NCBI RefSeq assembly: GCF_900105195.1
Contig: NZ_FNRX01000001.1
Span: 1 to 64,000, forward strand
Direction of reading: 5' to 3'
Source of the DNA: Rhodococcus pyridinivorans
GTDB lineage: Bacteria; Actinomycetota; Actinomycetes; Mycobacteriales; Mycobacteriaceae
Length of the DNA stretch: 64,000 nucleotides
The position numbers were made by a program, and so were the translations under genes. The first letter of the stretch is position 1. Every line of letters begins with the position of its first letter. The notes beneath the pieces were generated by a model. The model saw only the letters and a list, made by a program, of their open reading frames with translations, was not told the origin of the DNA and searched no databases. This document shows, piece by piece, positions 26,505 to 34,580 of the stretch.

Positions 26505-27718
26505 TCAGGGATTGGTCGATTCGTCGAAGACTCCGGCGCCGCCGCACACCCCGGTGTCGGGCAGGGTCAGCTCGACCCGGGCCGCGGCGTCGTGGTCACC
26601 GGCCAGGGCGGCGGCGATGCTGCGGACCTGCTCGTATCCGGTCATCGCCAGGAACGTCGGGGCCCGGCCGTAGCTCTTCATGCCGACGACGTAGAAGCCG
26701 GGTTCGGGGTGGGAGAGCTCGGCGACTCCGTGCGGATAGACGGTGCCGCAGGAGTGCACGTTTGGGTCGATCAGCGGGGCCAGCGCGGTCGGGGCCTGCA
26801 GGACCGGGTCGAGGTCGAGGCGGATTTCCGAGAGCCACGACAGATCGGGGCGGAACCCGGTCGAGGCGATGACCTCGCCGACGGCGTCGATGCGGGCGCC
26901 GGTGTCAGAGACCAGCGTGAGCTGACCGTCGGTGGTGGGTTCGACGGCGGCGGTGCGGAAGCCGGTGACGACCTCGAGGAGTCCGGCGTCGACGGCCGTC
27001 TTGGCGCGCAGCCCGACGTCGCCGCGGCGCAGCACCCAGGTCAGCCGGGTGCCGGGGGTGGTGCGGGCGAGTTCGGCCAGCGCGACGATGGCATTGAGCG
27101 TTGAGTGGCCACTACCGGCGATGACGGTGTGCCGGCCGGCGTAGCGGGCGCGCACCGCGTCCTCGCCCAGGTCCGGGACGCGGTAGGTGATCTTCTCGGC
27201 GGCGGCGCGCTCGCCCAGGGCGGGCAGTCCTTCACCGCCGAGGGGGCTGGGGGTGTCCCAGGTGACCGAGGCGTCGATCACGGCGCGGGCGAGCAGGCGG
27301 GATTCGGTGCCGTCGCGGTGGCGTACGTGCACCGACAACGGTTCGGTGTCGCGTCCGGCGTCGACGATCCGGTCGCGGCCGCGGCGGGCGATGCCGATGA
27401 CCTGGTGGTCGAGCCGGACCGCGTCGCCGAGGGCGTCGGCCAGCGGGGTCAGGTACCGGCCGGCCCAGTCCTGGCCGGTGGGGTAGGAGTCGACGCCGGG
27501 GGCGCTCCAGCCGGTGGTGTCGAGGAGACGCGGGCTGCGGGGTCGATCAGTTCGGCCCAGCGGGAGAAGGTGTGGACGCTGTGCCACTGCGTGATGGCGG
27601 CTCCGGCGCTGGTACCCCGCTCGAGTACCAGCGGCTCGAGGCCGCCTTCACGCAGGTGAGCGGCGGCGGCCAGGCCGATCGGTCCGGCTCCCACCACGAC
27701 GACGGGCAACTCGCTCAT
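26505..27718 (-). pseudogene. ArsO-like FAD/NAD(P)H monooxygenase, frameshifted
   Basis: A flavoprotein split by one missing base. The N-terminal part starts at ATG 27716-27718 (AAAGGATC before it) with the FAD fingerprint VVVVGAGPIGLAAAAHL. It runs to IDPAAR, where the frame is lost near 27529-27532. The rest follows in the next frame from LLDTTGWSAPG to the stop, including a second dinucleotide loop (VIAGSGHSTLNAIVALAEL) and a terminal CGGAGVF. Total length is 1,214 bases, one short of 405 codons. Related enzymes sit in arsenic operons as putative ArsO-type monooxygenases. It is divergent from the ArsR-GNAT gene and shares its ATCGAT-rich control region. It may be a true pseudogene or a sequencing error. 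Confidence 0.85.
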
Positions 27719-27731
27719 AACAGATCCTTTC

Positions 27732-27818
27732 ATCGATGGGTATCGATCTAAGCTGCCGCCAGAATATAGATGGGCATCGATGAATGCAGCCATCGATGCC
27801 GATCGATATAGTGGGGGT
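27732..27818. promoter_or_regulatory. Divergent ars control region with repeated ATCGAT sites
   Basis: ATCGAT occurs five times, at 27732, 27742, 27776, 27792 and 27802. Two copies form a perfect 10-bp inverted repeat, GGCATCGATG (27773-27782) against CATCGATGCC (27791-27800), spacer 8. A -10-like TATAGT at 27807-27812 ends six bases before the ATG at 27819, suggesting a leaderless transcript. The sites lie between the flavoprotein and ArsR-GNAT genes and are the likely ArsR operators for both. Confidence 0.7.
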
Positions 27819-28706
27819 ATGACATCACTCGGCCTGCCGACCCCGGCCATCCCCGGCGCGGAGGTGGACATCGACGCCCTGAGCCCCGAGGACGCGGCCA
27901 CCTACGCCGGGTGGTTCGCCTGCCTGGCCGAGCCCACCCGGGTGCGGCTGCTGCACCACGTCGCCGCCCGCCCGGCCGGCATCACCGTCGGGGAACTCGC
28001 CGAGATCCTCGGGATCGGCCAGCCCACCATCTCCCATCACGTCCGCAAGCTCGCCGACGTCGGCTTCGTCACCACCGGCAAACACGGCACCAGCACCGTG
28101 GTGATGGTCAACCCGAGTTGCTGCAGCGACCTACCCAGTGCCGCCGACGCGGTCATGGGTGTGCTCACCGCACGGCCGTGCTGCCCCGAGGACGTCCCGG
28201 CCGACGTGAGCGTGCGCCCGCTCGCCGACCGCGATTGGGAGGCGGTGCGCCGCATCTACGGAGAGGGCATCGCCACCGGTACCGCAACGTTCACCACCGA
28301 GGTTCCCACCCGCGAGGTCCTCGAGGACCAGTGGCTGCCCGGGCATCGGTGGGTCGCCGAGATCGAGGGCCAGGTGGTCGGCTGGGCAGCGTTGAGCCCG
28401 GTGTCGGGGCGCGAGTGCTACCGGGGGGTGGCCGAGAACTCGGTGTACGTCGGCGACGGCATGCGCGGACGCGGGGTCGGCAAAGCGCTGCTGCGTACCC
28501 AGGTCATCGCCGCCGATCAGGCCGGACTGTGGACGCTGCAGACCTCCATCTTCCCGGAGAACCGTCCCAGCCTCGCCCTGCACCATTCGGCGGGGTTTCG
28601 CACCGTCGGTGTGCGCGAACGCATCGGCAAACTCGCCGGGGTGTGGCGCGATACGGTACTGCTCGAACGCCGCTCCGAGTCCGTTCCCGCCGCTGACAAC
28701 CACTGA
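27819..28706 (+). CDS. ArsR repressor fused to a GNAT acetyltransferase (ArsN-like)
   Basis: A 295-residue fusion. Residues 25-100 form an ArsR winged helix (recognition helix GQPTISHHVRKL). Vicinal cysteines C101-C102 and C121-C122 follow, suited to bind As(III) in the linker. Residues 131-285 form a GNAT domain (acetyl-CoA loop GMRGRGVGKAL), close to phosphinothricin/methionine-sulfoximine acetyltransferases and ArsN. ArsN proteins acetylate organoarsenicals such as arsinothricin. The ATG at 27819 follows the putative -10 by six bases, so translation is probably leaderless. A 13-codon upstream extension would run through the operators. It heads a transcript with the next gene. Confidence 0.9.
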   Translation: MTSLGLPTPAIPGAEVDIDALSPEDAATYAGWFACLAEPTRVRLLHHVAARPAGITVGELAEILGIGQPTISHHVRKLADVGFVTTGKHGTSTVVMVNPSCCSDLPSAADAVMGVLTARPCCPEDVPADVSVRPLADRDWEAVRRIYGEGIATGTATFTTEVPTREVLEDQWLPGHRWVAEIEGQVVGWAALSPVSGRECYRGVAENSVYVGDGMRGRGVGKALLRTQVIAADQAGLWTLQTSIFPENRPSLALHHSAGFRTVGVRERIGKLAGVWRDTVLLERRSESVPAADNH

Positions 28707-28724
28707 CGAACGGGACCGACCGCC

Positions 28725-29042
28725 ATGGATATCGAACTGCTGTACTTCGACGGCTGCCCGAACTGGCAGCTCGCCCGCGACCGCCTCGCCGAGGCCCTGG
28801 CCGCAACCGGCAACGCCGGCACCCCGATCCGGCTGCGCCGTATCGAGACCCCGGAGGCTGCTGAGCGCGCCGCCTTCGCGGGCTCCCCGACGATCCGCAT
28901 CGACGGGATCGACCCGTTCGGTCCCACCGAGGGTGTCGGGTTGACCTGCCGCGTCTACCGCACCGCCGACGGACCCGGCGGCGCCCCGAGCACCGCGGAG
29001 CTGATCGACGTGCTCCGCCGGGTCGAAGGTCGGCAGGGCTGA
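28725..29042 (+). CDS. Thioredoxin-like small protein
   Basis: A 105-residue protein starting with a strand and LLYFDGCPNW, giving a single Cys in the position of the thioredoxin active site. It ends with a helix ELIDVLRRVEG. The SPTIRIDG segment supplies the cis-Pro-like loop. Small proteins of this kind are frequent in actinobacterial mercury and arsenic clusters. It lies 18 bp after ArsR-GNAT. It could bind a metal(loid) or act as a reductant; which is not known. Confidence 0.75.
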   Translation: MDIELLYFDGCPNWQLARDRLAEALAATGNAGTPIRLRRIETPEAAERAAFAGSPTIRIDGIDPFGPTEGVGLTCRVYRTADGPGGAPSTAELIDVLRRVEGRQG

Positions 29043-29055
29043 GCCGGTGTCGGGC

Positions 29056-29087
29056 TTGACCTTCGAGTCGACTCGAAGGTTTACCGT
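29056..29087 (+). promoter_or_regulatory. MerR-type promoter with 20-bp palindromic operator
   Basis: CCTTCGAGTCGACTCGAAGG (29060-29079) is a perfect palindrome. TTGACC (29056-29061) and TTACCG or TACCGT (29081-29087) flank it as -35 and -10, with a 19-20 bp spacer. This over-long spacer with a central dyad is the hallmark of MerR-activated promoters. It directly precedes the MerR gene, so the regulator probably controls itself and the exporter behind it. Confidence 0.8.
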
Positions 29088-29102
29088 CGAGGAGTGAGCA
29101 CG

Positions 29103-29870
29103 ATGCTGATCTCCCAGTTCGCCGAACACACCGGTGTCCCGGCCACCACCTTGCGGTTCTACGAATCCGCAGGACTGGTCCCGGCGGGGCGCACCGACAG
29201 TGGATATCGCGTCTACGGAGATCGGGATGTCGACCGCGTTGCGTTCATCCAGGCGGCCAAGCACGTGGGACTCCCCTTGGGTGAGATCCGCGAACTACTG
29301 GCGGTGTGGGAGCACGATCCCTGCGCCGAGGTCCGTGCGCAGCTACGCCCGAAGATGGCCGCTCGCCTGGACGAGGCCGCCACCCGGACCGCGGAACTCG
29401 CCGCCTTCACCGACACGCTTCGGCATGCTCTTGCCCAGCTCGACGACCTGCCTGATCGCGCCGAGCCGTGCGATGCCGGCTGCGGATTCCTTGCGCCGCA
29501 GCCCCGCACCCAGGTCGTCGACCCTCCTTTCGCTGCGCCTGGCGCGGCGATCACCGTGCCGGCCGACCCGCCGATTGCCTGCTCCCTCGACGCCGCCGAC
29601 CACGGGGAACGTGTGCACCGGTGGCAGCAGGTACTCGTCGACGTTGTCCGCGAACCCGGTCCGGCGGATGTGCGACTGCGCCTGCCCATCGACCGAGTCG
29701 GTGCACTCGCCGAACTCGCCGCCGCCGAGCAGCACTGCTGCCCGTTCTACGAATTCGACCTGCATCTGCGCGGTACCGAAGTGATCCTCGACGTGGGGGC
29801 ACCGGCAGCGGCTGCAGAAATGGTGCGCGCGTTGTTCGGCGACGGCACGAGCGCCCCACCTGCTCGCTGA
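29103..29870 (+). CDS. MerR-family regulator with C-terminal extension
   Basis: A 255-residue protein. A MerR winged helix (FAEHTGVPATTLRFYESAGL, residues 5-24) and a dimerisation coil reach to about 125. A ~110-residue extension follows, with EPCDAGCGF and AAAEQHCCPFYEFDL, which bring clustered cysteines for metal(loid) binding. Such extensions occur in actinobacterial MerR proteins near mercury and arsenic genes. The ATG at 29103 was chosen because GGAG lies eight bases before it. The GTG at 29094 overlaps that ribosome site. The inducer may be As(III), Hg(II) or another soft metal. Confidence 0.88.
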   Translation: MLISQFAEHTGVPATTLRFYESAGLVPAGRTDSGYRVYGDRDVDRVAFIQAAKHVGLPLGEIRELLAVWEHDPCAEVRAQLRPKMAARLDEAATRTAELAAFTDTLRHALAQLDDLPDRAEPCDAGCGFLAPQPRTQVVDPPFAAPGAAITVPADPPIACSLDAADHGERVHRWQQVLVDVVREPGPADVRLRLPIDRVGALAELAAAEQHCCPFYEFDLHLRGTEVILDVGAPAAAAEMVRALFGDGTSAPPAR

Positions 29871-29953
29871 CCACCGGTCCCACATCCCTGGCTTTCACAG
29901 CCGGTCCCCACTGCTGCCTCGCTCGACCCGCCTCGAAAGGCCTCTACCAGCGC

Positions 29954-30931
29954 ATGTCCGCGACCCAGTGGCTCGAACGCCACCAGATCCTCGTCTACCT
30001 CGGTGCCCTGGTGACCGGCGCCGTCGTGGGACTGACCCTGCCGGATTCCTCGTCGGTGTTCGAAGCGAGCATCTACCCGCTGCTCGGGGCACTGCTCTAC
30101 GCCACCTTCCTGCAGGTGCCGTTCACCACACTGGCCGAGGCCGTCCGCGACCGCCGGTTCCTCACCGCGGCCCTGGTTCTCAATTTCGTCGTCGTCCCGC
30201 TCGTCGTCGCCGCCCTGACGTTGGTGGTGACATTCCCGCAGGCCGTGCTGCTGGGCATCCTGCTGACCCTGCTCACGCCCTGCATCGACTACGTCATCGT
30301 GTTCTCCGGTCTCGCCGGAGGTGACAGCAGGCGACTGCTTGCCGCCTCACCGCTGCTGATGTTCGCCCAGATGGCGGCACTGCCGCTGCTGTTGTGGCTG
30401 TTCATGGGATCAGAGCTCACCGATATCGTCGACGTCGCACCGTTCCTCGAGGCGTTTCTCATCCTGATCGTCGCACCGCTCGCCCTGGCGTGGGTCACGC
30501 AGGCCCTGGCTGCACGGCGCCGTGTCGGTGTCGTGCTCACCACCGCGTTCACCGCGGCGATGGTTCCACTGATGGCCGGAACCCTGTTCGTCGTCGTGGC
30601 TGGTCAGATCCCGAAAATTCGCGACGAACTCCACCACGTCGGCACGGTCATCCCCGTCTACGCCGCCTTCTTGATTCTCATGGCCGGACTCGGATTCATC
30701 GCGGCACGAGTGTTCCGGTTCGACGTCGGCCGCTCACGTGCGTTGATCTTCAGTGGTGCCACCCGCAATTCGCTCGTGGTACTTCCGCTCGCGCTCGCCT
30801 TACCGGCCGGCTATGCCCTGACCCCCGTCATCGTCGTCACGCAAACCCTGGTCGAGCTCGTCGGCATGGTCCTCTACGTCCGGCTCGTGCCACGCATGGT
30901 TCCCGACACACCGACAGCATCTCTGCCGTGA
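29954..30931 (+). CDS. Arsenic-resistance permease of the BASS/ACR3 superfamily
   Basis: A 325-residue membrane protein with about ten hydrophobic segments. LLTPCIDYVIVFSGLAGGD carries the Cys found in TM4 of ACR3-type arsenite exporters (second position of TPC). SGATRNSLVVLPLALALP is the conserved late helix. It is shorter and more divergent than the second exporter in this island, so it may handle another arsenical. The ATG at 29954 is the first with membrane-protein sequence after it. Following MerR at 83 bp, it is probably in the same transcript. Its 3' end meets arsC convergently at a strong hairpin. Confidence 0.82.
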   Translation: MSATQWLERHQILVYLGALVTGAVVGLTLPDSSSVFEASIYPLLGALLYATFLQVPFTTLAEAVRDRRFLTAALVLNFVVVPLVVAALTLVVTFPQAVLLGILLTLLTPCIDYVIVFSGLAGGDSRRLLAASPLLMFAQMAALPLLLWLFMGSELTDIVDVAPFLEAFLILIVAPLALAWVTQALAARRRVGVVLTTAFTAAMVPLMAGTLFVVVAGQIPKIRDELHHVGTVIPVYAAFLILMAGLGFIAARVFRFDVGRSRALIFSGATRNSLVVLPLALALPAGYALTPVIVVTQTLVELVGMVLYVRLVPRMVPDTPTASLP

Positions 30932-30940
30932 GGCATCGCT

Positions 30941-30973
30941 CGCACTGTCGATGATCAGGTCATCGACAGTGCG
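30941..30973. terminator. 14-bp perfect stem between convergent genes
   Basis: CGCACTGTCGATGA pairs perfectly with TCATCGACAGTGCG around a 5-base loop. It lies just after the exporter stop and overlaps the last codons of the convergent arsC. It has no T-run on either side. It probably acts as a bidirectional terminator or 3' mRNA end barrier. Confidence 0.6.
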
Positions 30974-31415
30974 GGGACGCTGATGCGCGGGCGACGTTTG
31001 GAACGAGCTCGGCGATCAGCGCCTCGACCTGGGCCTTGATCTCGTCGCGGATCGGCCGCACCGCCTCGACCCCTTGCCCGGCCGGGTCCTCGAGCACCCA
31101 GTCCCGGTAGGACTTGCCCGGGAATGCCGGGCAGGTGTCGCCGCACCCCATGGTGATCACCACATCGGAGGCCTGCACTGCGTCGACGGTGAGGATCTTC
31201 GGATTCTGCGTGGAGATATCGATCCCCACCTCGGCCATCGCCTCGACCGCAGCGGGGTTGACCTGCGCGGCCGGAGCGGAGCCGGCGGAGCGGACCTCGA
31301 TCCGATCCCCGGCCAGGGCGGTGAGGAACCCGGCGGCCATCTGGGAACGGCCGGCGTTGTGCACGCACACGAACAGCACCGACGGCGTGCGATCGGTGGC
31401 GGAGTGGGTGGTCAT
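30960..31415 (-). CDS. arsC: Arsenate reductase, LMW-phosphatase type
   Basis: A 151-residue protein with the phosphatase-like loop FVCVHNAGRSQMA (residues 15-27), with Cys and Arg as in CX5R, and the conserved VITMGCGDTCPAFPGK segment. This matches actinobacterial arsenate-mycothiol transferases, which form an arseno-mycothiol adduct from As(V). It is the last gene of the leftward ars operon (arsR, ACR3, long ArsC, arsC), 45 bp after the long ArsC. Confidence 0.92.
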   Translation of the reverse strand: MTTHSATDRTPSVLFVCVHNAGRSQMAAGFLTALAGDRIEVRSAGSAPAAQVNPAAVEAMAEVGIDISTQNPKILTVDAVQASDVVITMGCGDTCPAFPGKSYRDWVLEDPAGQGVEAVRPIRDEIKAQVEALIAELVPNVARASASPHCR

Positions 31416-31460
31416 GAAGTGGAACGTCCTTTCGTAGAGGAAGGTCAGGCAGAGACAAGA

Positions 31461-32111
31461 TCAGACAGAGACAGCGCCGAGCTCGGTCAGCAGGACACGG
31501 ACCCGGGCATCGATGTCGTCGCGGATGCCGCGCACCGCCTCGAGCGACTCGTCTTCCGGGTCGAGCAGCGACCAATCGAGGTAGCGCTTGCCCGGATACA
31601 CCGCGCAGGCGTCACCGCAGCCCATGGTGACCACCACGTCCGCGGCCGCCACCACATCATCAGTGAGCGGTTTGGGGTATTCGGCGCCGAGATCGAGCCC
31701 GATCTCGGCCATCGCCTCGACGACAACGGGATGGATCGACGATGCGGGCGCCGATCCGGCGGAGCGCACATGCACGCGTCCGACGCCGTGGTGGGCGAGC
31801 AACGCCGCCGCCATCTGGGAGCGGCCGCTGTTGCGCACGCACACGAACAGCACCTCCGGTACGTCCTTGGTGATCGCACCGTCGGCTTGTGCCAGCGCGG
31901 TGAGGCGTTCGCCGGCGAACCGGGTGGCCAGGGCGGTCAGGTGCGTGTGGATCTTGGCGGTGCGGCGCAGCGCAGCGTACGACTCGAACACCATCCGTTC
32001 CACGGTCTGCGGGGAGAACACCCCGGCGTACTTGTCGGCGAGGTGCTCGGCGGAACGCTGCAGCACCGCCTGAGGCATGAGCAGTTCCGGTTGTGCGGGG
32101 TGTGAAGACAT
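31461..32111 (-). CDS. arsC: Arsenate reductase with N-terminal helical domain
   Basis: A 216-residue protein. The first 80 residues form a helical domain (YAGVFSPQTVERMVFESYAAL) known from a subgroup of actinobacterial ArsC proteins. The LMW-phosphatase-type domain follows, with FVCVRNSGRSQMA near 92-104 and VTMGCGDACAVYPGK. The ATG at 32111 has AGGAGG seven bases upstream, which fixes the start. It sits between the ACR3 exporter and the second arsC in one operon. The helical domain may aid dimerisation or mycothiol binding. Confidence 0.92.
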   Translation of the reverse strand: MSSHPAQPELLMPQAVLQRSAEHLADKYAGVFSPQTVERMVFESYAALRRTAKIHTHLTALATRFAGERLTALAQADGAITKDVPEVLFVCVRNSGRSQMAAALLAHHGVGRVHVRSAGSAPASSIHPVVVEAMAEIGLDLGAEYPKPLTDDVVAAADVVVTMGCGDACAVYPGKRYLDWSLLDPEDESLEAVRGIRDDIDARVRVLLTELGAVSV

Positions 32112-32136
32112 CGGTCGCCTCCTGGCGTATCGACTT

Positions 32137-33216
32137 TTACTGCACAGCAGGGGTATTTGAACTCTTGAAACGCTTGCGCAGCGCCAACGAGACATAGATG
32201 AGGGCGACGAGGATCGGCACTTCGATCAGCGGACCGACGACACCGGCCAGAGCTTGACCCGAGGTGACACCGAAGGTGCCGATCGCCACGGCAATAGCGA
32301 GTTCGAAGTTGTTGCCCGCAGCGGTGAACGCCAAGGTGGTCGTGCGCTCGTAACCCAGACCGATCGCGGCGCCGAACAGGAACCCACCGCCCCACATGAG
32401 GACGAAATAGGCGAGCAGCGGCAACGCGATCCGCGCGACGTCCCACGGCTGCGACGTGATCTGCTCGCCCTGGAGCGCGAACAGGAGCACGATCGTGAAC
32501 AGCAACCCGTACAGCGCCCACGGTCCGATCTTCGGCAGGAATGTGTCTTCGTACCAGTCACGGCCCTTGGCCTTTTCACCGAAGTGCCGGGTCAGGAAAC
32601 CGGCGACGAGCGGGATGCCGAGGAAGATCAACACCGATTTGGCGATCTGCCACGGGGAGACGTCGAAAGCGGTCTGCTCGAGTCCGAGCCATCCCGGCAG
32701 CACCGAGAGATAGAACCAGCCGAGGACGGCGAACATGATCACCTGGAACACCGAGTTGATCGCGACCAGCACCGCGGCGGCTTCGCGGTCGCCGCACGCG
32801 AGGTCGTTCCAGATGATGACCATCGCAATGCAGCGTGCGAGGCCGACGATGATCAGACCCGTACGGTACTCGGGCAGATCCGGCAGCAGCAACCACGCAA
32901 GGGCGAACATCAGCGCCGGGCCGAGTACCCAGTTCAGAATCAACGACGAGATCAGCAGTTTGCGGTCGCCGGTGACGGTGTCGAGACGGTCGTAGCGCAC
33001 CTTCGCGAGCACCGGATACATCATGATCAGCAGACCGAGGGCGATCGGCAGCGAGATGTTGTCGATCTCGAGGACGCTCAGAGCGTCGCCGAGCCCGGGG
33101 ATCATCCGGCCGAGCAGCAGGCCGACGACCATGGAGATGCCGATCCACACGGCCAGGAAGCGGTCGAGGGTCGACATTTTTCCTGCCACAGAACGGTTTT
33201 CGGTGGTGGTGGTCAC
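32137..33216 (-). CDS. acr3: ACR3-family arsenite efflux permease
   Basis: A 359-residue, ten-TM exporter. The hallmarks of ACR3 are present: GLARCIAMVIIWNDLACGD (TM4 Cys and the following charged loop) and AAGNNFELAIAVAIGTFG (TM9). It pumps As(III) out using the membrane potential. The GTG at 33216 has AGGAG eight bases upstream and overlaps the arsR stop (GTGA), so the two are coupled. The frame continues upstream through arsR, but that part is a shadow. Confidence 0.95.
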   Translation of the reverse strand: MTTTTENRSVAGKMSTLDRFLAVWIGISMVVGLLLGRMIPGLGDALSVLEIDNISLPIALGLLIMMYPVLAKVRYDRLDTVTGDRKLLISSLILNWVLGPALMFALAWLLLPDLPEYRTGLIIVGLARCIAMVIIWNDLACGDREAAAVLVAINSVFQVIMFAVLGWFYLSVLPGWLGLEQTAFDVSPWQIAKSVLIFLGIPLVAGFLTRHFGEKAKGRDWYEDTFLPKIGPWALYGLLFTIVLLFALQGEQITSQPWDVARIALPLLAYFVLMWGGGFLFGAAIGLGYERTTTLAFTAAGNNFELAIAVAIGTFGVTSGQALAGVVGPLIEVPILVALIYVSLALRKRFKSSNTPAVQ

Positions 33217-33620
33217 GAAACGGTCTCCTGATGAGGTTCGGCCGGGGTGCACGCACAGGTCGATCCGGGTAGCACCCCCGATTCGGTGGCCAGCACTGCG
33301 GACAACTGCTCGAGCGCGGCAGGGATCACCCGGTAGTACACCCAGGTGCCGCGGCGTTCGCAGTCGAGCAGTCCGGCTTCGCGCAGCACCTTGAGGTGGT
33401 GCGAGATGGTGGGCTGGGACAGGTCGAAGGCGGGACTGATGTCGCACACGCAACTCTCGCCGCCCTGGTGGCTGGCGATCATGCTGAGCATGCGCAGGCG
33501 CACCGGATCGCCGAGGGCCTTGAACATGCGGGCCAGGTCGCCGGCCCAATCGGAGGTCAGGGGCTCACGCGAGAGTGGAGGGCAGCACAGCTCGGCCTCG
33601 CTCGACATCTGATTCGACAT
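33213..33620 (-). CDS. arsR: ArsR/SmtB arsenic-responsive repressor
   Basis: A 135-residue winged-helix protein. ESCVCD carries the two cysteines of the classic As(III) site at the start of the recognition region (ELCVCD in E. coli ArsR). QPTISHHLKVL is the recognition helix. Further cysteines at the N-terminus (ELCCP) and C-terminus (STCACTP) could complete other sites. It leads the leftward ars operon and overlaps ACR3 by four bases. An inverted repeat overlaps its promoter. Confidence 0.95.
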   Translation of the reverse strand: MSNQMSSEAELCCPPLSREPLTSDWAGDLARMFKALGDPVRLRMLSMIASHQGGESCVCDISPAFDLSQPTISHHLKVLREAGLLDCERRGTWVYYRVIPAALEQLSAVLATESGVLPGSTCACTPAEPHQETVS

Positions 33621-33628
33621 ACGTCTAT

Positions 33629-33644
33629 ATTGACTTCTATCAAT
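33629..33644. promoter_or_regulatory. ArsR operator between divergent ars operons
   Basis: ATTGA and TCAAT face each other across six bases, a usual ArsR-type operator pattern. On the minus strand TATAGA follows within three bases of the arsR ATG, suggesting a nearly leaderless transcript. The site lies 41 bp before the start of the rightward arsC-arsD-arsA genes and may govern both. Confidence 0.65.
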
Positions 33645-33684
33645 TCAATCGTCAACCCGAGTCCGTCGGAAAGGACCACCCCTC

Positions 33685-34101
33685 GTGCCCACACCCTCGG
33701 TGCTGTTCGTGTGCGTGAAAAACGGCGGCAAATCCCAGATGGCTGCCGCCCTCATGCGCAAGACCGCAAGCGACCGGATCGTTGTCCATTCGGCCGGCAC
33801 CACGCCCGGCTCGTCGCTCAACGCCCTGTCGATGCAGGTTCTCGAGGAAGTCGGGGCACCCACCGCGGGCGAGTACCCCAAGCCGATCGATCCGCAGCTG
33901 CTGTCCGAGGTCGACCTCGTCGTCACCCTCGGCGGCGAAGCCCACGTCGACGCGCCCGCCGGCGTAGTCGTGGAGAACTGGGACATCGACGAGCCGTCCG
34001 AGCGCGGCGTCGACGGTATCGAGCGGATGCGTCTGGTCCGCGGCGACATCGCCACCCGCGTCGACGAACTCGCCACCCGGCTACTCGACGCGACCCGCTG
34101 A
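33685..34101 (+). CDS. LMW-phosphatase-type ArsC-like protein
   Basis: A 138-residue protein. The loop FVCVKNGGKSQMA (residues 8-20) has the catalytic Cys, but Lys replaces the Arg of CX5R. VVTLGGEAHVD replaces the MGCGD block of the other two ArsC proteins here. This variant recurs in actinobacterial arsenic clusters as I recall. It may be a mycothiol-dependent arsenate reductase or an arseno-protein with altered chemistry. It starts with GTG and opens the rightward arsC-arsD-arsA transcript. Confidence 0.8.
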   Translation: MPTPSVLFVCVKNGGKSQMAAALMRKTASDRIVVHSAGTTPGSSLNALSMQVLEEVGAPTAGEYPKPIDPQLLSEVDLVVTLGGEAHVDAPAGVVVENWDIDEPSERGVDGIERMRLVRGDIATRVDELATRLLDATR

Positions 34102-34130
34102 GCACCTACCCCAACCAGGAGCAGAACACC

Positions 34131-34526
34131 ATGAGCACGATCGCAGTCTTCGAACCGGCCCTGTGCTGCAACACCGGCGTGTGCGGCGAGGACCTCGACC
34201 AGAACCTGGTCACCTTCACCGCCGACATGGCCGCGCTGACCGGGCAGGGCGCCACCATCACCCGCCACAATCTGGCCAACGACCCGCTCGCGTTCGCGCA
34301 CAACGAGACCGTCACAAAGTTCCTCGAACTTGCCGGATCGGACGGTCTTCCGCTGGTGCTCGTCGACGACGTCACCGTCGCCACCGGGCGTTACCCGACC
34401 CGCGCCGAGCTCGCCACGTGGGCCGGACTCGATGTTCCCGCCGCAGCGCCGTCCGGGGTGACCATGCTCGGGCTCGCCGACGACAACGACTCGTGCTGCA
34501 CACCGGACGAGTCCACCTGCTGCTGA
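34131..34526 (+). CDS. arsD: Arsenic metallochaperone ArsD
   Basis: A 131-residue protein. The three cysteines C12, C13 and C18 (ALCCNTGVC) that bind As(III) in E. coli ArsD are at identical positions. Two vicinal pairs occur near the end (C122-C123 and C130-C131). ArsD hands As(III) to ArsA, encoded 54 bp downstream. AGGAG nine bases before the ATG fixes the start. Confidence 0.95.
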   Translation: MSTIAVFEPALCCNTGVCGEDLDQNLVTFTADMAALTGQGATITRHNLANDPLAFAHNETVTKFLELAGSDGLPLVLVDDVTVATGRYPTRAELATWAGLDVPAAAPSGVTMLGLADDNDSCCTPDESTCC

Positions 34527-34580
34527 CCACCCAGATCCGCACCCGCCCGCCGATCCGTCCGACGAGGAGTATCTGCTGCC

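Noticed and set aside
28131..29264. Minus-strand frame of 377 codons across the ArsR-GNAT, thioredoxin-like and MerR genes
   Set aside because: Spans three well-supported genes and two promoters; antisense artefact.
33217..33549. Extension of the ACR3 frame through arsR
   Set aside because: GTG 33216 has a ribosome site and a GTGA overlap; the extension is an out-of-frame reading of arsR.
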